64,000 nucleotides of DNA from Oikopleura dioica (taxonomy: Eukaryota > Chordata > Appendicularia > Copelata > Oikopleuridae). The notes under the pieces are model-generated. The model had not been told where the DNA came from. It did no database searches and was given only the letters and a program-made list of their open reading frames with translations. Below are positions 11,528-21,100 of the stretch, piece after piece. Position 1 is the stretch's first letter, and the number at the start of each line of letters is the position of its first letter. The DNA is taken from NCBI GenBank assembly GCA_907165135.1, contig OU015566.1, positions 312,501 through 376,500 on the forward strand, given 5' to 3'. The position numbers and the translations under genes are program-made.

Positions 11528-13599
11528 CGATATTTATACTCGGAATTTTTCAAACTCTTTCTCTGACCCTGGCTATTACAATTATTATGGTCCTGGTCCC
11601 GACTATGGTCCCTACGGTCCCCCTCCAGGATATGGTCCCTATGGTCCTTATGGCCCCCCTCCTGGATATGGTCCTTATGGTCCTCCTCCTGGCTACGGTC
11701 CATATGGTCCGGGATCCGGTCCTTATGGTCCCTATGGATACTACTACGGCGGTCCAGGCGGTCCTTACCGGATGAATATGACAAAAATGGTCGAGATATG
11801 CGGCAAAAAAGAGCCTCTCTCAATGGCGACAGACTTTATCTATCAAGGCTCACTCTTCAATACAACAGTTTCGATATGCGATGGCGATTACGAGTACTCT
11901 GTTCATTCTTCTTCCGACACTTTTATCCTCAGGTTTTTGGATACAATTATTATCATCATTTTTCGAAAGACAAATTAATAGTCCGTAGAGTTTTCGTAAG
12001 ATTGTCAACATCGATTTTTAGCGTATTTTCTGTGTCAATTTCTTTAAGCATATAAATTTTGCATTATTAACTTTATAATATGATTAATAATACAAAAGTA
12101 AGGTTTTTTTTTTCTCATTGCCGTGAAAACCTTTCTGATTTTTTTCTTTATCCCCCCGCGGTTAAGGAGGTCGATATCAAGAAAAAAATTTTCCATTTTT
12201 TCGCTTCAAACTTTTTCTACGTATAGTTTCGAGGTCAAGGAGAAAACTTGTAAGCAAAAATTTTTTAATTGGACCACGTGATTTTTCACAAAATCGCCTC
12301 TAAAATCTCGAAAATTTGCCCTTTTTATAATAGATCGACCAGTTTTTAGTAATTAAATAAATAATTACTTAGCTTTCGTCCAAAAAAACATTAACAGAAA
12401 CCCCTGGGAACATTTATAGAATGATTTTAATACTGCTGAATATAAATTCAAAATTTTATATTTTCGTTGAAAATTGCGAAAAACAGGAAATCGATTTTTT
12501 TCTAAAAAAAATTTTTGAAATTTTGAATTCTGGCCTTCATAGGATCTAGACAAGGGTCTGATCTAACTTCTCAGAAAAAAATAAATTCCGCTCAATATAA
12601 GGGTTTCGAGAAAAGTCTGCCAAGAAAATGGTCATTTTTAGCGATTTCCGAGTTTTCAACGCCATTTTTTACGATTTTTTTCTGGGAATTTAGAAATCGG
12701 CCTTCCATAGGCACGAGATAAGGGCCTCAACTCTTTATTAAAACAAAAAAATCATCGGTCACTATGTTAGGATTGGGAGAAAAGTCTGCCAGAAAATCCC
12801 GATTCTTGATATCTACCTCCTTAAAACAGTTTCGATTGATCAATTTGAAAAATCATGAATTTTAATATCCGAAATTTACAAAAAAATATTCTCTTGCATT
12901 GTTGAAAACGGGTGTAGGGCGGCTTCGTTCGAAATTTTCGAACGCCGTTCGTTATCTTGCGAACGCCGTTCTCAACAAAAAAAAAATTGCCGTGAGTGTG
13001 CGCTTCGCGCACTTTCTGGTAAAGAACTCATTGGCTTCGCAGGAGCAGTCTTTTTCTACCGCTGGGACACATTTTGAAAAAAATTGTGAACAATTTTCGG
13101 CCAAAAATTTTTCGATTTTGCGAACGAAACTGCCCGCCACCCTTGAAAACTCATAATTTTTTTAAGCTCACCATCAAACAAAGGATATTATGAGTGCAAT
13201 CAAAAAATTACTTCTGCTTCTTCTGGCATCACATTCGAGATTGTAAAACTTGAGACCGAATTTTGTGCTGATGATCTTGTATTCATAGATGAAAATGAAG
13301 ATGAATATGCCTTTTCTGGAAATATCACAGAGGTAATTTTACTTCAATAATCTCGTCTGTATGAGTTCACCGCCTAAATTTAATTCCCATGAATTATTTG
13401 TTATTTCTATTTTCAGGTTGCCCGCTTTTCGTTTTCTTCTCCTTCCGTCTTTATTCATTATCGAGGCAATACAACTTCAAACGATGGCTTTTTAATATCG
13501 ATCGAAGCGGGATTCGAGCCAAGAAACAACATAAGCATCATCCATCCTCTCGTCATGTCGAAGACCCTTTCAAGATACGCAAAAGCAAGAAATGAATAA
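11528..13599 (+). CDS. CUB-like domain protein with Tyr/Gly/Pro-rich repeat (5' end missing)
   Basis: Three exons join in frame: 11528-11932, 13167-13332 and 13417-13599 (introns 1234 bp, phase 2, and 84 bp, phase 0, both GT-AG). Exon 1 starts after TTTTTTTTCAG in phase 2, so at least one 5' exon is missing. It encodes repeats of YGPYGPPPG and then a CG-containing segment. Exons 2-3 give about 100 residues that look like a CUB domain: SSPSNKGYYECNQKI start, FEIVKLETEFC, a CADDLVFID acidic segment, then FSFSSPSVFIHY and a GFLISIEAGF end. CUB domains are extracellular binding modules, so secretion is likely but the signal peptide is not seen. AATAAA overlaps the stop codon. The first intron contains the 12910-13142 MITE. 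Confidence 0.7.
12910..13142. mobile_element. hAT-type MITE, TTCGAACG motif, intronic
   Basis: A 233-bp element flanked by TTGAAAAC at 12902-12909 and 13143-13150. The left end is GGGTGTAGGGCGGC and the right end is GCCCGCCACCC. The motif CGTTCG/CGAACG is repeated near the ends and a GTGCGCTTCGCGCA palindrome lies centrally. It lies in the CUB-gene intron; its duplicated site ends 16 bp before the 3' splice junction at 13166. Confidence 0.88.
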
Positions 13600-14450
13600 A
13601 AATTAAAAGGTTGAATACTCGCGTGGGCCATTAACCGTCCATAAATTTTTTTTGTTTGAAATTTTGAAAAAGATTGCGACTGTCACTTCTAGTTATTGCC
13701 AAAATTGGTAAATATTGTCTGGCAGTTTTGGGGGAACTGTAGGGAGAAAATTTTTTTTCATATTATAAAGTTAATATTAAATGAGAAAAACTAAAATGAA
13801 ACTAGATCAACAACTCCGTTTTCTTAACCTTACGCCGCCAAACTAAAATTTCACCCCCCGCCGCCAAATGTGCCATATATGGCACATCATCTTTTCCGTT
13901 GTCCTAGGCCCCATATAATGGCCGAACCCGAACCTTAACCAAGATCCGAACTCGACCCAGAACCCGAGCTCAAAAATGAACCCAAACCCAAGCCCAGACT
14001 ATTGCCCGAAAATGAGTAAAAATGGAAGAACCCGAAATGATGACGGAGAGAAAAATGGGTGTTGGAAAGCCCTTGTGCCATATATGGCACATTTGGCGGC
14101 GTAGGGTTAAGGGGAAGGTCGACGAGAGTCAGGATTTTTCAACCAAATTTCCGAAAAAAAACCCTACACACTTTGGGATCGCTCTAGAATTGACCAAAAA
14201 ATGACCTACAATTCGTCAGGAAGGTATTTTCTTGAATACCTTCCTAAAAAGGGAGAATCTAAGGAATTCAAAAATAAAAATTTCATATGCAGATGAAGTA
14301 AAATCACATTCTCGGGGCAAAATCCTAACCCCCAGGTTTCTCATGCGTATTAGAAAGCCCGTGATCTGAGGAGTCGTATGGTATGTTTTTTTGGGCTTTA
14401 GTCATAGAAAATGACGTCATTCTGGCTGACTGAAGAGGCATATGGCCCAT
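13600..14450. other. Spacer with a short inverted repeat
   Basis: About 13800-14115 is bounded by inverted copies of a segment containing the palindrome TGCCATATATGGCACAT next to TTTGGCGGC(G)TA(A/G)GGTTAAG. No gene is recognised. The left end (about 14305-14385) of the structure pairing with 15255-15345 begins here. Confidence 0.45.
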
Positions 14451-14971
14451 ATTATGCCTTATTTAAGTTTTGTTAAAACAGAATAGCTCTGTCAAACAGA
14501 ATGGTTCTGTCAACAGAATTATTTCGAAGGCCGGCCCTTGCGGGTTGAAAAATTTCCAGGGAAAAAATTTTAGAGCCACCTAACCACATGGTGAAAAATT
14601 GAAAACCGGTTGGTTTAACGAGATTTATAGATCCGCAAATAGATCTCGAGCTGCTCTTGAAAATGAGCCCAAAATCAGTGTACATTTATACAAAAACCAA
14701 AAAGTTACAGGTCCCGTTCGGTTTACCCCATATCATATGTACACTGATTTTGGGCTCATTTTCAAGAGCAGCTCGAGATCTATTTGCGGATCTATAAATC
14801 TCGTTAAACCAACCGGTTTTCAATTTTTCACCATGTGGTTAGGTGGCTCTAAAATTTTTTCCCTGGAAATTTTTCAACCCGCAAGGGCCGGCCTTCGAAA
14901 TAATTCTGTTGACAGAACCATTCTGTTTGACAGAGCTATTCTGTTTTAACAAAACTTAAATAAGGCATAAT
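14451..14971. repeat. Near-perfect palindrome, 234-bp arms and 53-bp loop
   Basis: The arms 14451-14684 and 14738-14971 read as reverse complements with no mismatch found, so the same 70-residue frame appears on both strands. The outermost parts contain the palindromic motif ACAGAATNGNTCTGT. A wider pair of CATTCTCGGG/CCCGAGAATG ends at about 14310 and 15343 encloses it, and a partial third copy of the arm lies at 15100-15215 beside a GGCGCGAAGCGCAC core. Perfect arm identity implies very recent formation or ongoing conversion. Confidence 0.9.
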
Positions 14972-15345
14972 TAGTGCTTGAAATGGGTAACTGCGGCGGT
15001 AAAAATTTAAAGAGAGTGTCAAAAAACATGATACTCTCCATTATGGAGTTTTCTGAAAAACAGGCGCGAAGCGCACGCCCATTCTTTGATTTTACGAAAA
15101 CAGAATAGTTCTGTTTTCTACAGAATGGTTCTGTCAACAGAATTATTTCGAAGCCCCGCCACCCGCAAGTGCTCCGAAAATAGATCTCGAGGTCCCGGTC
15201 GGTTTCAACCAATAACAGGGGACCTATGACGTCATTTGTGATGACTAAGACCCCTAACTTATACCATTCGACTCCCCAGATCACCGGCTTTCAGAGAAGA
15301 ATGAGAAACATAGGAGTCGGGATTTCGTCCCGAGAATGTCATTGG

Positions 15346-16957
15346 CAGACTATGCGTAAAGAAAAAAGCGTCATAAGAATTGAGTAACACTCAGTGAATG
15401 AGTTTTTTGATTTTTAGGTCAATTAAAGTAAGCGAGTATTTAACCTTTTATTTTGATTCTGTCATGTCAAAGTTGCCTTGGAATATAATATCTCATTTTC
15501 TCAAATGATTATACCAGTCTTGTTAATGTCTGTAGTTTGTGTCTTATCTTCTAAGAGAAGAATCACTTTTTTTATCTCAAGGACCCTTCCATCAAGAATC
15601 GTGAAAATATGACTCTAAAGTGAACGTTCTTCTCGAAAACAACCTTGGGTAGACTATTTATTTCAATTGCAAGCTTTTGTTCGATTGCCCTGAATTACGT
15701 GTTTTTACTCGTGTTTATGATAGAAAAAGTTTTTGTGGTTGGAATACCCTTTACGGGGTAGAAATAGATTTTTCGAAAACCCGTGATTTTCGGGAAGCAC
15801 TTTAAATAAGAAAAACCTGTTTTTACTTATGATTACGCAATTTCCTCAAAAATGTTGCTAGATAAAGGGTTATACAGTATAACCCTATATATATATATGT
15901 GACATATCAGAAGTATTATTTGTCTTCTTTCCAAACCATCAAGAGTATTTTAATGTAAATATCAAAAGTGATCTTCCGATACAAAATCTTAATATGCTCT
16001 TCTTGCTTCCTAGTTCCTGTTTCTGAACGAATTCAACAGGCCAGAGGCGAGAATTTTTAGTTAATCCCAAACAATGTATCCCAAACAAAAAAATGAAAAA
16101 ATCATTGTCATCCGGCTCAACCCGAAAGATATCCATTTTAAGGGTACTATCTTCGATTTCCAGAAGGTGTCTTTTCAAAAGATGTATAAGAATCGGTTAT
16201 TAGAGATGGATTCTTCATTAAAATCAATGATTATACCTAATTGACAACTATTCAAAATTATCAATATATCTTGAGATATGGCCTCTAGAAGTTTTTCGAA
16301 AAAAAATTTTGAACTTCTATTTTCTCGATCAAGTGCTTGTTCGAAAGCTCAGAGCAAGAGCAGTATGTTGGTAGCTGTATCCATCGCGACATCAAGATAT
16401 TTTTGATTTTAGAGCCAAAAATGTGTCGCTAACTTTTAAAAAATGCTCAATTTTCGCAAAATCGGCGAGACACAATTTTCAAAAAATTATTTTTGGTATT
16501 TTTAGTTTTTCAATGAAAATATCCTTCTGTAATTTTAAAGATTAATGTTCAAACATTATTTAAAAAATAAAATAAGGCCAAGTTATCAGACTTGTTTTTG
16601 AGTTATTCAGCCGTTTATATAGGCCATTTTGGCGGAGATGACCACTTCAAGCAAAAATTTAGCCGCTTTTCGGTTAAGCAATTGAGAAACCCCTCTGTAA
16701 TAGTTAAGATCTAGGACAGATCTAATCAATGAGCCCATATAAACTCAGCAATCATTCACAAGTTCCGAGTTATTCAAAGCTCAAGTTGGGGAAATCGAAG
16801 ATAGTACCCTTAAAGCCACTTTTCAAATTCGCTGTTATCCAAAAATCGGCCTTAAAATGGGTTTTCACTGTATTTTTGGAATCCTCAGGTTCTGGGTATA
16901 AAGGAGAAGAATCTCTGGGGGGTCTTTCTAGTCCACTAGTACTCTATGAGTCCTAGT
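15346..16957. other. AT-rich spacer, no gene recognised
   Basis: No exon or bounded element is identified. A short TATATATATATA run is present at about 15886-15898. Confidence 0.4.
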
Positions 16958-17320
16958 TGTTGGTGCTGCACTTGCTGTCGCTTCTTCGGGTACTGCTGGT
17001 TTCTGCTGGATAAAAGAGAGTCAAGTTGTTTTGTCGGTTTTATTCTACTGAATTATAATAATGAACTAACAGCAAGGTGCACGCTTTATATAGTACAGAA
17101 AAGGGAAAATAAGAACAGTCGAGAAGCTCCTTGATCGGGATAGATGAATCTTCAAGCTTCTTAGAACAGTGATGTTCGAGTAGATTCTCCAAATGATGTC
17201 ATCCTTCGTAATCGTGAGTCATAGTGAGTAAGGGTGTCCAGAATGTTCCAGGACCTTCATCGAATGAAGTCGATCCTCAGTCACTGATGAATCAGGATGA
17301 GATCTCAAGCTTTGTGCTCA

Positions 17321-17466
17321 CCATAGGTGGCGCAACTGAGCCACCACTAGAGGTCACTAGAGAGCTATTCCTGAGTGTCCACTAGGTGGCGCTCGAGAGC
17401 TGACACTAGGTGGGGCGCGAGAGCTGACGCTAGATGGGGCGCGAGAGCATGCACCAGGTGGCGCTG
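17321..17466 (-). promoter_or_regulatory. Array of CTCF-like GCGCCACCTAGTGG boxes
   Basis: Boxes on the plus strand: CCATAGGTGGCGC (17321), CCACTAGGTGGCGCT (17379-17393), CACTAGGTGGGGCGC (17404), CGCTAGATGGGGCGC (17428) and CACCAGGTGGCGCT (17452), plus a weak CCACTAGAGGTCAC (17344). They are spaced about 25 bp apart with GAGAGCTGAC spacers. The 17379 box fits the animal CTCF core CCACNAGRKGGCGC. Binding is inferred only. Confidence 0.5.
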
Positions 17467-17546
17467 TTTCAAGTGAGCATTAGCTCAGTTATGCTCTTGT
17501 AAGGTATATGAATGGATGTACACTTATAGCAATGATTTAGAGGTGA

Positions 17547-17596
17547 ACCGGAAGTCACCTGACGTCACCGGAAGTGAACCGGAAGTTACCGGAAGT
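17547..17596 (+). promoter_or_regulatory. Four ACCGGAAGT sites around a TGACGTCA site
   Basis: ACCGGAAGT occurs at 17547-17555, 17567-17575, 17578-17586 and 17588-17596, with TGACGTCA at 17560-17567. These are ETS and CRE/ATF consensus sites. They lie in the upstream part of the LTR-like unit. Confidence 0.6.
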
Positions 17597-17921
17597 AACC
17601 AGAAATGATCACAGGCATTTGCTACGGGCAAGAGCAACTCTTGCCTAGCATTTTCACTCAATTAGCGCCCTCCGGCGACCAAACACCGGGAAAGTCTCTG
17701 TTACTGAGAACAGGATACTGCTCTCTCCACTCAGACACTATTGTAAGGGATATTCTCCCTTACACTGGGCTTTCTAAAAATAAATTCACAGATACCGTAT
17801 ATTGGCGAACCCTACTTAAGAAGCTTTTATTATTTCCAGTTTAATAATAGCATAAATACCATCGGTATGCTAAAGCAAAAAAAGATCAGTACGTTCTCTT
17901 GTTGACCTTGTCGCTATCTCA

Positions 17922-17975
17922 TTTTATTGGCAGCGACTAGTTTCGTAGTAGAACTCCTTCTTCAGGCAATAAAAA
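17922..17975 (-). ncRNA. Hammerhead-ribozyme-like core
   Basis: On the minus strand: CTGAAGA, a short arm-loop-arm, GAAAC, TAGTC (cleavage triplet GTC after the short CTAG stem III), and TTTTATTG upstream pairing with CAATAAAA downstream to form stem I. An extra A follows CTGAAGA in this and the other copies, and stem II (GGAG...CTAC) is weak here. This short-stem-III type is known from Penelope-like retroelements. Confidence 0.5.
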
Positions 17976-18186
17976 AAATCGATGTGTTTTCCGCGGAAAA
18001 ATTTGTGCTTTCTGAAAATAACAAAAAAAATCCGCAAATTTGATTTTCGAAAAATCCTCGAATAAGAAAGAAACGGTTTTGTATGCTCTATTTATTCGAA
18101 GGGTATATTAGAATTGTTTTTCAGGTTGTTCTTTTAAAAGAAGCTTAAAAGCCTTTTGAAAGGGCCCTTTTCATAATGTGGAATTA

Positions 18187-21100
18187 TTAATGTCCATTAA
18201 GAAATCTGAGAAAGACGACCATTAAACCAAAGAAGAGAAGAAGACCAATTAAAAGTATCCTGATAGCTTTGAAACTTTGGTAGAATGCCGACACTAAAAT
18301 AAGCTTGCATCTATTTGTTAATGATCTTATTCTAACCTCCTTTCGTATATTCTTTCATTCCACTGTAAAGTTGTTCCTGAGTCCAGCCAGTCTGAATAAA
18401 ATTTAATAACTCAGAATTTTCCAATAGATCTTTCTGGTCTTTGAATCTGAAAATAACTCACAACTTCCATAATCATTTGATCTTCCGGTGAAGGAGGCGT
18501 AGTTTCGTTCCAAGTTGGATTAACTCCACAAAAGTCTTTTTCCACTGGGAACTGATAAAGACGTTGGTCAGTCGAGTGGCAGCATGGACAACAAAAAATG
18601 AAAGCAGTCGTTTGCGAACCTTAATTTAAAAATACAGGTAATCAATTTAACCGCGTGGGACGAATCCGCGCGTATGAGCGCGGGACGAATTGTACATTCC
18701 ATTGTAGTTTAAGCGAAAACTTGAATAACTCGCGACTCGCTCATCCGATTCCCGCCAAATTTACAGACAATACTTAATCGAATACAGGCTTTCATAATTT
18801 CAATTTAAATTTTCGTTTTCCTGTCTGCAAACCTCATTCTCATATAACTTGTAGCTCTTGTTTTGACCGTTTGAGTTGATTTCGCATTGAATTTTTGTAA
18901 ATATTATTCAAAATTCGAAATCTCCAGTATCGAAAACCTATATTTTCACTTTGAAAAAATAAAAATCCCAATTGAGACCTGAATTACGAGTGAGAAAAGG
19001 AGCGCAGTGCGAAGTAGGTCAGAGTTAATCCGCTGCAGAGCGCTGGTGGTGCGCGATAATTCGGTGAAATTCAAAAGAGCGAGAGATTAAGGATGTGCAA
19101 AGGCGCATTTGAATTTTCAGATCTATACGATAAGTAGTTTTTGAACTAGGGCTGTTCAAAGTCTTAAACTACATTGAAATGTTCAATTCGTCCCACGCGG
19201 TTAAGGGGGTGGTGGTCGAGAATTGGATTTTAATCAAAAAAATTGGCTCAAAATTTTTTAAGAAAAATTCTTCTTTTTTCAATGATAATGAGTTTGAAAG
19301 GGTTCAAATTATGTGGGCGTTTCAGTTTAAAAAAGATTTTATTTCGGAAAAAGCTCAAAATATGCTTCTAAAGTGGACCTTTTTCTTGCGAAAACCCTTA
19401 ATTTTTTTCAAAATAAAATAATTCTGAAGAGAGTTGAGACCCTTAGGCGTGTATGGAAATAGCTTTTAGAAGGTTCTGTTACATTTTGAGACCGCAGAAA
19501 CTGGTTTTAAAAAAGTTGTTTTCTTAAAAATTTTTTTTTAACAATATCACGCAGCAAAATACGTATAAAAATCGGTTTTAAGACAGAAAATACAATTTTA
19601 AAGTTTCGAAAAATCGTCGATTCCCGACTTGAAATCGATATTTTCTAAAGTAAAGTTGGTGCAATCAAAAAATGGTAAGGACCGAAAATGATTCTTTATT
19701 ATCGAGGAATTCAAAAATACAATGATAAGTTCGAAAAATCGAAAAAACATTCTCTACCACCACCCTCTTAAAATAATTTCGAGCGAAATTTCGAAAATTT
19801 TACGGAAAAATATATTGTTAATAAATATTGTTAGAGCCTTAATAAAAGATAAAAATAGATAGGTATTTGGCGGCTATCAATGTCGCCATATGTATTTTAA
19901 ATGGTGATTCCCCTTACAATTTCAATTCAAATTTCTTTTTCAAACAAGGGATTCTTCATTTAGAAAATAGCCGCAAAATAAGGTCCTCACCTCTTAGATA
20001 GCTGAGCCAAAAATAGGATTTTGACCTCAAAGTTAGCGAAATCGGGGGGAGAGGAGATCCCTTAAGCGGTTAGAACTAGGATTTTCGAAAATAGCCAATT
20101 CTAGACCGGCGCTCAAAGCAAGGCATGCCAAGACATTCAAATTCTCTTTTCAGCTGAAGATAGAGCTAACTTAAGGTTGAAATGTCGATTTAGTATAAAA
20201 CCGCCGATTTTCGGAGTGTTGTTTTGCTAAAAATCGTCCCTTTTCACCCATTTTTGAATAAAATTTTTGAAAAAATACAATTTATCGTAATTTTTTAGAT
20301 TTTCATTATTCAAAAACATGTATGAAAATTTAATATCAACTCGCAATAAAAATCAATCTTTTGCTCGTTTACACGCAAAAAACAAGTTTCAAAATCCCGA
20401 AAAATCCTTATTTCATGACCTTAATTTTCCGATATAAAATTGGTCGAATCAAAAAAAGCAAGAGACCCAAAATGACCCATTTTTAACGAGGTATTAAAAA
20501 AAAGTATCAAATAACAATAAGTCGAAAAAAATTTTCCCGACCACCTCCCCCTTTAAAGGGGTCCCCAACGATTTTTCCGAAATTGGCCATTTTCGACCGG
20601 CGCTCACGCCAACACAGACTTATATTTTTCAAAAACTTTTTCACATATAAGTAGATCAAACCTAGATCTAATGAAGCGTGTCTCAGATTTTTTTAAAACC
20701 AACCACATTTCGCGTAACGGCGCCGAGAAAGAGCGCATCTCGCAGAAAATCGCGTTTTTGGCCATTTTTTCACCTGAGATTACTCCAAAAATTTAGGGAG
20801 ACACTGAATTGTGCCGCCCTGCGCCGCCTTGCGCCGCCCTGCGCCGCCCTGTGCCGCCCAACCTCACCGGGTTTGAAGATATTTGGTCTTTCAAAGGCCA
20901 TAATTTAAGCTTTTTATGTCAACTTAGTTATTCTCACTTATTTATATTGTCAAACAGTTAAAATAAGTAAAACCTATAATTTAGGGTGCCAGTAGCGTAG
21001 TTCTCAATCAAATTCAGATCTTGCATAAAATCACTAATATATTGAGCACGCGACGGGCCAAAGGCCCTTACGCGTGCATTTTCTGGTAGAGAACTCATTG

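Larger units (their letters stand above)
16958..17764 (-). mobile_element. LTR-like promoter unit
   Basis: Read on the minus strand it starts TGTAAGGGAGAATATCCC (a 23-bp palindrome) and ends CACCAACA. In order it has four ETS-type sites, a TGACGTCA site, an array of CTCF-like boxes, a TATATAAAG box (17092-17084) and an AATAAA (17044-17039), the order of U3-R-U5 in an LTR. The outer bases are TG...CA. Flanking 5-mers do not match, and no polymerase-bearing internal region is seen, so it is either a fragment or a promoter of another kind. Confidence 0.5.

Noticed and set aside
11524-11823. His/Asp-rich minus-strand frame and an alternative plus-strand frame
   Set aside because: They are shadows of the YGPYGPPPG repeat, which is the frame that continues into the CUB-like exons.
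14473-14949. Identical 70-residue frames on both strands
   Set aside because: They are the two arms of a perfect palindrome, not a duplicated gene.
16958-17764. Full LTR retrotransposon or solo LTR
   Set aside because: Flanking 5-mers differ, no primer-binding site or coding region is recognised next to it, and no second LTR is in the window; kept only as LTR-like.
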